From positions 186,001 to 250,000 of the forward strand of contig JAGTXO010000020.1 in assembly GCA_019448385.1 (NCBI GenBank): a DNA stretch of 64,000 nucleotides, in the 5' to 3' direction. A program made the translations under genes and the position numbers. Shown piece after piece: positions 42,814-51,080 of this stretch; the stretch's first letter is position 1; every line of letters starts with the position of its first letter. The stretch comes from Diacronema lutheri (Eukaryota; Haptophyta; Pavlovophyceae; Pavlovales; Pavlovaceae). Below the pieces are notes generated by a model. The model saw only the letters and a program-made list of their open reading frames with translations. It was not told where the DNA came from and ran no database searches.

Positions 42814-43746
42814 ATGACCATCTCGCGCGACGTGTGCATCGACGCGGGCGCGGGGTGGGTGGCGGGCGCCGCCTCCATCTTCGCCAGCCAGCCGCTCGAC
42901 ACGGTGCTCACGCGGCTGCAGCAGGCGCCGCCCGCCGCGCGCCCGGCGTCGCTTGCGCTTCAGCTGCGGCGCGATGGCGGGCTGCGCGCGCTGTGGCGCG
43001 GCGCGAGCCCGCTGGCGTGGGTGGTGCCCGTGCAGAATGCGCTGCTCTTCGCCGGGTACGGCATGGGCGAACGCTTCGCCGCCTACGCTAGCGCCGAGCG
43101 CCACGCGGACGCGGCGACGGCGGCGCGTGCAGGCGGCGCAGCGGCGCCGGCTACGGCGGCGCCGCCGCTCGCGCCCATCTTCGTCGGCGGGTGCGCGGGT
43201 GGGGTGCTGCAGTGCTTCGTGGTCTCGCCCGTCGAGCTTGTGAAGGTGCACCTCCAGTCAAGCTCGCCCAAAGAGGCCGGCGCCGGCCTGCTCGCAGGCG
43301 CGAGCAAGGTGTATGCGACGATCGGCGTGCCTGCCATCTGGCGCGGGCTCTCAGCGACGCTGCTGCGCGACGGGCTGCCGCACGGCGTGTGGTTCGCGTC
43401 GTACGAGTGGGGCAAGCGCGAGCTCGCCGCGCGCGACCCCGACCGCGTGCTCCCCACCGCGGCGGCGCCGCTCAGCTGCGGCGCGTTCGCGGCGACGGTC
43501 GCCTGGGCGGTCGGCTACCCGGCCGATATTGTGAAGACGCGAATCCAGTCGCCGGCGCACGCCGGGCGAGACGCGCCGAGCGTGCTCGCGGCGGCGCGCG
43601 AGCTCCTCGCCGAGAGCGGCGGCCGCCCGTTCGCCGCCTTCTATCGCGGCTTTGGCCTCAAGCTCGCGCGCGCGGTCCCCATGAACGCCCTCTCATTCTT
43701 CGCATACGAGCGCGCCAAGGCGGCGCTTGAGGGCGCGTGGGTGTGA
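42814..43746 (+). CDS. SLC25-family mitochondrial carrier
   Basis: 310 residues from ATG 42814 (MTISRDVCIDAG); ATG 42751 is in frame. Three repeats carry the carrier signature PxD/ExxK/R: SQPLDTVLTRLQ, SPVELVKVHLQ and YPADIVKTRIQ, each followed by a Gly-containing helix such as ALWRGASPLAWVVPVQ, AIWRGLSATLLRDGLPHG and AFYRGFGLKLARAVPMN. Complete, with six expected membrane helices. These carriers exchange metabolites across the inner mitochondrial membrane. The substrate is not obvious; the repeat-3 motif resembles amino acid or acylcarnitine carriers only loosely. No intron. Confidence 0.9.
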   Translation: MTISRDVCIDAGAGWVAGAASIFASQPLDTVLTRLQQAPPAARPASLALQLRRDGGLRALWRGASPLAWVVPVQNALLFAGYGMGERFAAYASAERHADAATAARAGGAAAPATAAPPLAPIFVGGCAGGVLQCFVVSPVELVKVHLQSSSPKEAGAGLLAGASKVYATIGVPAIWRGLSATLLRDGLPHGVWFASYEWGKRELAARDPDRVLPTAAAPLSCGAFAATVAWAVGYPADIVKTRIQSPAHAGRDAPSVLAAARELLAESGGRPFAAFYRGFGLKLARAVPMNALSFFAYERAKAALEGAWV

Positions 43747-43824
43747 CCACTGGCCCACTGGGTGACATTGACGCGTAGCGTAGCGCCGGACGGGTAGGGC
43801 CGATCGCAGTCCGCGCCGCGGCGG

Positions 43825-45699
43825 TCAGCGCACTGGTTGCTGGCGGCGCACCGCGTTGCGCTCGCGTACGGCCTCGGCGAGCACGCAACCCGCCTCGCCG
43901 GTGGCCCCGGGCGGCAGCAGGTCGGGCAGCCATCGCAGCCGCTCATCCGCCTGCGCGCCCACGCCCATACCGCCCGCGCGCGCCGCCGGCGCGGCGCGTG
44001 CAGCCGGCGGCCCAGCCTTGTGCACCGGCGGCTCGCGCGCGCGGCCGGCGAGAAGCTCACGACGGACGGGCATCGGCCGGACCTCGGGCGAGCCGGCGGG
44101 CGGCGTCGGTCCCGGAACGGTCTGAAAGGCGAGCGCGTGCGCGTCGCGCCGCAGCCACTCGTGCCTGACGAAGCGCAGGCCGACCGCCTCGGCCGCGTCC
44201 ACCCACATGCTTAGCGCCATGTCCGGCCGCGCAGTCTTGCTGTGCCCGCGCGGCGGGCGCGAGACGGACGGCGTGTCGACGATGAGGAGCAGTCCTGCGA
44301 CGTGCGGCTCAGCCGCGCTCGGCCTGCGCAGCAGCGCGCGAGCCCGCCGCACCATCTCCGCCCGCTGCTCGGCGCTCGGCAGGTAGGAGAGCACGAGGGA
44401 CAGGACGACAACGTCAAACGATTCGCACGTCAGCGCCGTCGCCGCACGCAGCATGGAACCGTCGGCGGCAGCGTACGTGCCGACGCGCACGCGCGCCGGC
44501 TCGTCGTCGCTTCGAACATCGCCGCCACCGCCGGCAAGCCCGTCGCCGTCGTCGCCATCCGCCTCGGCGCCGCGCCCACTGATGAGCGGCACGTGAAGAA
44601 AATCACAGCGCAGCACGCCGCGCGCGCCGGCGGCGGGCCACAGGTCGAGCGCAGTCACATCGAAGAGGTCGGCGTACTGCGGCGCGCTGAACGGGTCGTA
44701 GCAGCTGCCCACGTCGCACAGCCGAAGCCGCCGCCGCCGCCATGGCGCCGGCGGTGGCTCGCGCGGCGCGGCGGCGCGCGCCGCAAAGCACGCGCGCGCC
44801 TGCGCGTCGCGCGGCCGCTCGGCGGCTTGCGGCGCATACCACGCGGGCACGCGCTCGGGGCGGAGGGCAAGCCGGCGCCAGCCCTCCTCGAAGAAGAAGT
44901 CCACCGCGCGCGCTGCGCACCATTCGAACCCCTCCTGCACCCACGCGCGCTCACCCATCGACTCGGCCGCGATGGCGTACGCGCTGAGCGAGCGCGGCTC
45001 ATGCGTCGCGTCGGCCCAGCCGCCAGCGGGCGCAGACGCGCGCAGCGAGTGGTGCTGTGCCTGGATTGTGCCGAACGTCCACAGCGCGCGCGCGCGGTGC
45101 GTCTGCCGCGCCGCCGCCGCGCCGCGCGCAAAGATGAGCGTCGCGTTGCTCGCCGCGCGCGCATCGCGTGCGAGAGCGGCGGCAAGTGGCCGCGCGTCGG
45201 CAGGCTCACACTCGAGGCGCTCGCACGCGAGCGCGCAGAGCTCGACGAGCCTACGGTTCACCAGCTTGCCGTCGAGCAGCGCGCCGCACGCGTCCGCGCG
45301 CGCGCTCAGCTCGCCGTCCGCCGCCGGCACGGCGTCGGCGCTCGCGGCCGGCTCGGCTGGCGGCGCCGCGCCGTGCCAGCGGGCCGCGATGCGCGCGAGC
45401 TGCTCGGCGAAAGTGCGCGCCGTTGCGTCGAGCGCATCGGTTGGCTCGCCCTTGAGCGCGTTGCTGAGTGCGCCGCCGAGCTGACGCTCGACGTGCGCGA
45501 CGAGCTGCGCATCCGCCGCCGCCACCGCCGCAGGCTCGTCGGCCGGCGCTCGCGCCGTGGGTGCGGCGCGCGCACCGCGCGCAAAATAGCCGCGCGAGAG
45601 CGCGCGCGAGCTCGCAGCGAGCCTGCCCACGCGCCGCGCGAGCGTGAGCGTCGCAAGCCCGAGCGAGAGGACGAGCAGCGCGCCGACGCGCGAGTGCAT
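43825..45699 (-). CDS. SAMTOR/Bmt2-like S-adenosylmethionine-binding protein with membrane anchor
   Basis: 624 residues from ATG 45699, which opens a hydrophobic N-terminus (GALLVLSLGLATLTLARR). The Rossmann methyltransferase domain reads RLCDVGSCYDPFSAPQYADL, FDVTALDLWP, LRCDFLHVPL, FDVVVLSLVLSYLPSAEQR and GLLLIVDTPSV, as in the Bmt2 rRNA methyltransferase/SAMTOR family. In animals SAMTOR senses S-adenosylmethionine upstream of TORC1; in fungi Bmt2 modifies 25S rRNA. Here the N-terminal span and a 300-residue helical region are extra. A poorly conserved Gly/Asp loop is inserted after the HVPL strand. Which activity applies cannot be decided from sequence. Confidence 0.75.
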   Translation of the reverse strand: MHSRVGALLVLSLGLATLTLARRVGRLAASSRALSRGYFARGARAAPTARAPADEPAAVAAADAQLVAHVERQLGGALSNALKGEPTDALDATARTFAEQLARIAARWHGAAPPAEPAASADAVPAADGELSARADACGALLDGKLVNRRLVELCALACERLECEPADARPLAAALARDARAASNATLIFARGAAAARQTHRARALWTFGTIQAQHHSLRASAPAGGWADATHEPRSLSAYAIAAESMGERAWVQEGFEWCAARAVDFFFEEGWRRLALRPERVPAWYAPQAAERPRDAQARACFAARAAAPREPPPAPWRRRRLRLCDVGSCYDPFSAPQYADLFDVTALDLWPAAGARGVLRCDFLHVPLISGRGAEADGDDGDGLAGGGGDVRSDDEPARVRVGTYAAADGSMLRAATALTCESFDVVVLSLVLSYLPSAEQRAEMVRRARALLRRPSAAEPHVAGLLLIVDTPSVSRPPRGHSKTARPDMALSMWVDAAEAVGLRFVRHEWLRRDAHALAFQTVPGPTPPAGSPEVRPMPVRRELLAGRAREPPVHKAGPPAARAAPAARAGGMGVGAQADERLRWLPDLLPPGATGEAGCVLAEAVRERNAVRRQQPVR

Positions 45700-46011
45700 A
45701 CGGCCGCGAGCTCGTCGCCGGGCTTGCCTTGTCGGCTTTTTAAAAAGACTTGAGGACGGCTTGGCCGCATGAGTTGACTGGGATCGGGGGCCAGAAGCGC
45801 GCGGCCGGCCGGCGCCCGGCGGACGTCCGGTGCTTGGGCTTGCCAAGGTTTTCGGCGACCACGTCGGGCACGCCACGGTACTCAGAGGAGGGGCACAGAT
45901 CGTCGTCGCGACTCAGCGCCCGGGGCTGGGCTGGCACAGACAGAGCCCCGTCGCGACTCAGCATGGACTACCCATACGATACCCTCCAAACGGTCGTGCT
46001 CGCTTTTCGCC
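45700..46011. other. Divergent intergenic region, SAMTOR-like and duplicated-protein genes
   Basis: About 310 bases between start codons; no gene or recognised element. TTTTTAAAAAGACTTGAGG near 45740 is the only AT-rich spot and could hold a core promoter. Confidence 0.35.
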
Positions 46012-48740
46012 ATGATGTGCTGCTCCTCGAGGAAGGCGCAGGCGCACCTGCACGAGACGATGCCGCCAGAGCTGCAGCGGTGGGTGCTGGGCAACGACTG
46101 GGTGACGGCCCACCCCGACGTCGCAACCGCCCTCCATGGCATCCTTGGCGCCGAGCGCGCGCGCGCACGCGCGCCACCGGTGGCACGCGCGACGCCCGCG
46201 CCGCTGTCCGCCGTGTTCCTCACGCACCAGGCGGCGTGGCGTATCGAGCCGCTCGGCCACTTGCCGCCCGCGTTGCACGCGCCGCTGGCCGGCGCCGGCG
46301 CCGGCGCGCAGCCCACGCCGCCGCCGGAGGATGCGGAACTGCGCTTCTACCTGACGGCGGCGTCGAGTCCGCGCCTGCCCGCGCTCGACGGTGCGCTGCT
46401 GCCGATGGATGCGCGCGAAACGTCGCGGTGCGCGTGCACACCGGGCGGCGAGCTCTTTGAGCTCGCGCTGGCACTTGCCGTCGCTCAGCGTTCCACCGCA
46501 CGCCTGCTCGCCGCCGCAGCGGCGAACGCTGAGGAGGCGCGGGCGGAGGCTGAGTGCGCCGCCTCGTGGGCCCACGTGGGCACGCCGGACGGCACACAAG
46601 CGGAGACGACGGAGCTGGCGTACCGCGCACGGCTCACACGCACGACCGAGCCGCTTACCGCCGCGCGCGCTCGCCGTTTGCTCGAGGCGCGCGTGCGTGA
46701 GGCTGACATCCGCGGCCTGTGCTTCGTAACCGACGAGGTCGCGCTCAACCGACTTCGGGAGACGGTCGGGCTCGCGTCGCTCGACCTGGCCGCGCCGCCC
46801 GCGGAGCCCGCGCTGCGCCGCGCGATCCTGCGCGCGCTGCGCACGCCCGAGTGCCACGGTTGCGCCGCGATCCGCGCGGCGCTTGCCGAACCGCGCGCGT
46901 GCGGGCTGGGCTCCGGCGCCGAGCCGCTGTGCGAGTTGATTGAGGCGTTCTTCAGTATACTGTGGGATGCGGCGCCCGGCGCAGCTGGCGGCGTTGCGCC
47001 AGCCGCGCCTGCGCCGGCCGACGGCGCGGTCGGCGCGCGCTCGCGCGCGGCGCGCAGCCGCGCCGGCACGCCGGGCGCCAAGCTGCTGCTCGTGGTGCAC
47101 CCAGCGCACCGTGGCGGCGCGGTCGCCGGCGGGGCAACGGTCGTCGTGCGCATGCACGGCCCGCCGCTCGCGCCGTGCGCCACGCTCGACGGCGGCGCGC
47201 GCGCGTGCGCGCTCACCGTCCACCCGCTCCGGCAGGACAGGCTGCGTTCCGAGTTGTCCTCGTTTCTGATCGCACGGCAGCCCGTGCTCGTCATGCCCGC
47301 ACGGCTGTCGGCCGCGGCGCTGGGCGAGGAGGTGCACGCACACGCCGCGGCGGTCGAGAGCTTCGTGCTCTCGCGCGCCGCGCCCGGCCTCGCCGTCTTC
47401 AACGTCGCGCGGCACAAGGGCACCACCATGCCCGCGCCCGGCGAGCCCGACCGACCGATTGCGCGCGCGCGCGCGCTGCCGCCGCCGCCGACGGCGACGG
47501 CGCCGCCGCGGCCGCCCACGCCACCGCCGCCGCCGGCGACGGTTCCGCCGCCGCAGCCGCCGCAGCCGCCGGTGGAGGCGGACTCTGTGCCCGAGCCGCA
47601 GCCGCCGCAGCCGCTGGTTGAGGCGGGCTCTGTGCCCGAGCCGCAGTCGCCGCAGCCGCCGGTGGAGGCGGGCTCTGTGCCCGAGCCGCAGCCGCCGCAG
47701 CCGCCGCAGCCGCCGCAGCCGCCGCAGCCGCCGCAGCCGCCGCAGCCGCCGGTGGACTGGCGCGCGCTCGCGCCGCCGTACGTGCCATCCCCTCGGCGTG
47801 CGCCCGCCGGCGCGCCGACGCCTCTGAGCGAGCACGATTGCCTCGTGCATATAGCGCACGGCTGCGCGCCTGGCGGCGACTTCGCCGAGTTCCTCCTCGT
47901 CCTCGCCGCGGTCGACGACGCGCGCGCCGACGCGACGGGCGCTGGCCTTGCCGCGGAGGACGTGCGCACGCTCCTGGCTACATTCATCGAGCAACGTGCG
48001 GCGCGCGCGTGCGACGCGCGCGTGCAGCGCGCGCGTGCGGCGCGCGCGTGCGGCGCGCGCGTGCGGCGCGCGCGTGCGCGTTCGCGGGCGCGGCCCGGCT
48101 CGGCGCGCGCGCGTCGCCATGCTCACTGCGTCACCTCTTTCACCGCAACCCTGCCGCCCTTGCAGCGTCGGTCGAAGCGTTCAGGCTCTACACGGACGCG
48201 AATGCGCTCGACAATTCGTGCGCGCTGCTCGGCGTGCGTGAACTTAATTATACGCGCCCGTGGGAGCAGCCGGCTGTTGGCGTCGACGGCGCGATGGCTG
48301 CGCTGACCGCCGACGAGGCCGTCGGCTGCGAGCATGTGCGGCTGCTGCTGCAGGAGCCCGAACGCTTCGGCGTGCGCAGGCCTTTAACGTCCGCACTTCT
48401 CCGCGCCTTTTTTACCCTCTTGTGGGAGCCCGCGCCCCGCGGCGCCAAGCTGCGGCTCGAGGTGCTGCGCGGTTCGCGCGCCGAGCGCGTCGCCGACGCG
48501 CTCGCGACCGGCGCGGTCTCGCGCTCGGCGCCCGCGTACCTGCCGCGCCACCCGAACGCGCTGCGCGCAAAGGTGCTCGACTTTGTCGCCGACCAGTTGT
48601 GGATCAAGCCGGCCGACGTGCCGCGGCTGCGGCAGGATGCGGCGCGGCGCGCGTCCGAGCACTACGAGCTCACGCGTTCGGAGCTCGCGCGCGGGCTCGC
48701 GACGCCGACCGTCATCGCGGGCTATCCGCAAAATCCGTGA
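46012..48740 (+). CDS. Unknown protein with two-fold internal duplication and Pro-Gln hinge
   Basis: 852 residues; start at ATG 46012 or the in-frame ATG 46060 (MPPELQRWVLGND). A GT-AG intron (47996-48165; donor GTGCGG, acceptor TTGCAG) keeps the frame in phase 1. The N-terminal half (PGGELFELALALAV, LIEAFFSILWDAAPG, GAKLLLVVHP) recurs after the hinge as PGGDFAEFLLVLAAV, LLRAFFTLLWEPAPR and GAKLRLEVLRG. The hinge (47530-47760) is a run of PQPP units with EADSVPEPQ spacers. No known family. The helix-rich modules and the hinge suggest a scaffold or adaptor, which is inference. Confidence 0.6.
47530..47760 (+). repeat. Coding Pro-Gln repeat with a longer 57-60-base period
   Basis: CCGCAGCCG units encode PQPPQPP. 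Over part of the stretch a larger unit encoding VEAGSVPEPQPPQP recurs three times. It forms the hinge between the two halves of the duplicated protein. Confidence 0.85.
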
Positions 48741-49539
48741 GCCTGAGATTCTCACGCGGGGGGAGGGGATCTGCACGGGCCGAGGCGTGACAACCGACGA
48801 TCGTGAGGATGGCAAATTTGAGAGGCTCGGGGTTTGTGTATGGCATTAAGCAACTGGAACGAACTGGATCGCGCAAGCACGCTGCGCCGCCCTGCGTCTC
48901 AGGGGGTCCAGCGAAGCGAGGGGAGTGTGCATGCCATCAGGGCCCTGCACGAGAGCGGCGCGCGCGTGGCGCGAGCGGCGGCGAGTGGAGCAGTGTTCAA
49001 AGTCGTCGATTTGGCGAAGACACGATGAGCCCGGCGGCCGCACGCGTTCGAAGCCGCGGCGCCCGCCGGGAACGCGCGCCCGTCGGCAGAGTGGCAGCCG
49101 TTTCGTTCAGAACAATAAAAATGGAGACCTTTTTGGTCGAGTCGCCGCCCAAGGAAACTTCATAATATGTTCGAAGAATGGTATGACAATTGAATTGTCG
49201 CTGCGCAAGCGTATCTGCGCCGCTCGCGTGAGTATGGGATGTTCTCAACTGCATCTTAAAAAGAGAGCCACTAATTGCCCTTCTCCGGCGCCCCGGCACC
49301 CAACTCCGACGGGCCGAGGCGGGCCTGCGAGCGCTGCGACGATGGCGTGCCGCCATGGGAGGGCGGCGGAATGGTGTTCGCGGCACCGCGGCCGCGCGGC
49401 CGACTGCGTCTTGAGGCGGCCGTGTCGCTGGGACGACCTCGAGGCGTGCTGAACGAGACCCTCGGCGACGGATGCGAAGCTTCCATCGTTTGCCGGGCAG
49501 CGCAGTTGAGCGTGCGTAGTCCAGAGCCCCAGGTTTGAG
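48741..49539. other. Gene-free stretch upstream of the histidine kinase
   Basis: No gene recognised on either strand. The part at 49100-49280 is AT-richer than its surroundings (AACAATAAAAATGG, CTTCATAATATG), which fits a promoter and 5' region of the kinase gene starting at 49540. Confidence 0.4.
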
Positions 49540-50973
49540 ATGACGAGCAACTCGCCGGCGCCCGGCTGCAAGGCGCGCGCGTGCGCGATCCGGCACGTGA
49601 TGCACAATCTGCGCTCGCCGCTCCTCTCGGTGCTCGCGTCGGCGTCGACGCTCTCCGAGCTGCCCGGCGCGACGACGCTCGCCGACGCCGACGTGCAAAG
49701 CTGCATTGCGATCGTCCACGCGTGCGCGCAGGTGATGGAGCAGACGCTCGACGCGATGCTCGACTTCGAGGCGCTCGAGATGGGCACGCTTGCGCTCTGC
49801 TGCGAGCCGTTCACTGTCGCCGAGCTTCTCGCGCACGTGCCCACCGTGTTTGGCGACGCCGCAAGGCGCGCGGGCGTGCAGCTCGTCGTGTGCGCGGTGC
49901 CGCCGCTCCTCCTTCACCGCGAGTTTGTCGGCGACGTGCGCCGCCTGCGCCAGGCGCTGCACGCGGGCGTGCACAACGCGCTTGCGTCGGCCGCCGTCGC
50001 TCGCCCTTCCGCGCCGGTGGGCTCGGTGACCGTCAGTGTTGACTTTGGGAGGGAGCGCGGTGACGGGCTGTGCGCGCTCGACGTGCGCGTGACAGACACG
50101 GGCGGCGGGCTTAGCGCCGACGCGCTCGCGCGGCTGCGCCATGGCTGGGACGTGGACGGTGCGTTCAACGAGATCTCGGACGGCCAGCTGCGCGGCGAGG
50201 GCGGCACGGGCTTGAGCCTCGCGATCGCGCGGCGAGTGCTGCACCTCCACCACGGCTCGACGCTCGAGTTGAGCTCGAACGGGCCCGGCACGGGCGCAAC
50301 GCTCACGCTGCGCGTCGCGTGCGCGGGCGCGCCGCAGCAGCCGCACGTTACGCCGCCGAGGCCGAGTCGCGCAACGAGGGCCAGCCCAAAGTCGTCGCCG
50401 CCGCCGTCCGAGGGCGCGCTGATGGCAAGTCACTCAGAGCCCAAGCAGTTCGAGCTGCGGGCGCGGTCGCTCCAGGGCCTCGAGGTTGCGCCCGCCGCGC
50501 CTGGTCCGAAGGCGCAGCTGAGCGTGCTGCACGTGGACGATGGTCCTCGCGAGCGACCGTACGCCCTCATCCTGATGGACAACACGATGCCCGTCCTCTC
50601 GGGCACGAAGGCGACGGCCCTGCTGCGCCAAATGGGCTACTCAGGCACCATCGTTGGCTTTACCGGCGACCCGCCCGGCTGCGATGCGCGAGAGCACTTC
50701 GAGCTCTCGGGCGTCGACGCGTGCGTATGCAAAGGGTCGCCGGGCATGCACTGGCTGCGAGAGACACTCCGTGAGATGCAGCGCCTTGCGCCCAACGCGC
50801 TCGCCGCGGACGACGGCTTGGCGGGCGCGTTGTCGCCCAACGTGCGGCGTGCGCGCCGTAGCGGGTCGATGCTGCCGACCCCGCCGCCCGCGGTGCGCTT
50901 TGTGAGCAAGCTGCGGCTCGCGGCGGAGCTCACGCGCGCTTTTGTGCGCGCGCGCGCCGCGCCGTGTACATAG
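49540..50973 (+). CDS. Hybrid sensor histidine kinase with a shortened receiver domain
   Basis: 477 residues. The H-box reads HVMHNLRSPLLSVL, with the His in HNLRSPL. The ATP-binding domain has an N-box (LHAGVHNALASAA), DTGGG and GEGGTGLSLAIARRV. The receiver keeps the acidic pair (VLHVDD), the phosphoacceptor Asp (LILMDNTMPVLSG), the Thr (VGFTGD) and the Lys (VCKGSPG). However, only about ten residues separate VLHVDD from LILMD, where a normal receiver has roughly 45, so helix 1, strand 2 and helix 2 are missing. No sensor domain or membrane span precedes the H-box, so it is presumably cytosolic. Either a degenerate receiver or an unrecognised splice event; kinase domain assignment is firm. 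Confidence 0.75.
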   Translation: MTSNSPAPGCKARACAIRHVMHNLRSPLLSVLASASTLSELPGATTLADADVQSCIAIVHACAQVMEQTLDAMLDFEALEMGTLALCCEPFTVAELLAHVPTVFGDAARRAGVQLVVCAVPPLLLHREFVGDVRRLRQALHAGVHNALASAAVARPSAPVGSVTVSVDFGRERGDGLCALDVRVTDTGGGLSADALARLRHGWDVDGAFNEISDGQLRGEGGTGLSLAIARRVLHLHHGSTLELSSNGPGTGATLTLRVACAGAPQQPHVTPPRPSRATRASPKSSPPPSEGALMASHSEPKQFELRARSLQGLEVAPAAPGPKAQLSVLHVDDGPRERPYALILMDNTMPVLSGTKATALLRQMGYSGTIVGFTGDPPGCDAREHFELSGVDACVCKGSPGMHWLRETLREMQRLAPNALAADDGLAGALSPNVRRARRSGSMLPTPPPAVRFVSKLRLAAELTRAFVRARAAPCT

Positions 50974-50975
50974 TG

Positions 50976-51005
50976 TTGGGGGGGGGGGGGGGGGGGGGGG
51001 GGGGG
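50976..51005. repeat. Poly-G tract just after the histidine kinase stop codon
   Basis: About 30 consecutive G begin two or three bases after the stop codon and continue into G-rich sequence. It lies between two convergent genes, so it would be in the 3' untranslated region of the kinase mRNA and, as poly-C, of PPIL4. Confidence 0.9.
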
Positions 51006-51080
51006 AGGGGGGAGGCGGCAAATCGCATAAGACGTAATGCGGATTCTGGCGTACGCCTACACTGAGTCGAGAGTCACGAC

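Noticed and set aside
47996-48165. Arg/Ala-rich continuation of the duplicated protein past 47995
   Set aside because: It is intron sequence: splicing 47996-48165 restores the second half of the duplication in frame.
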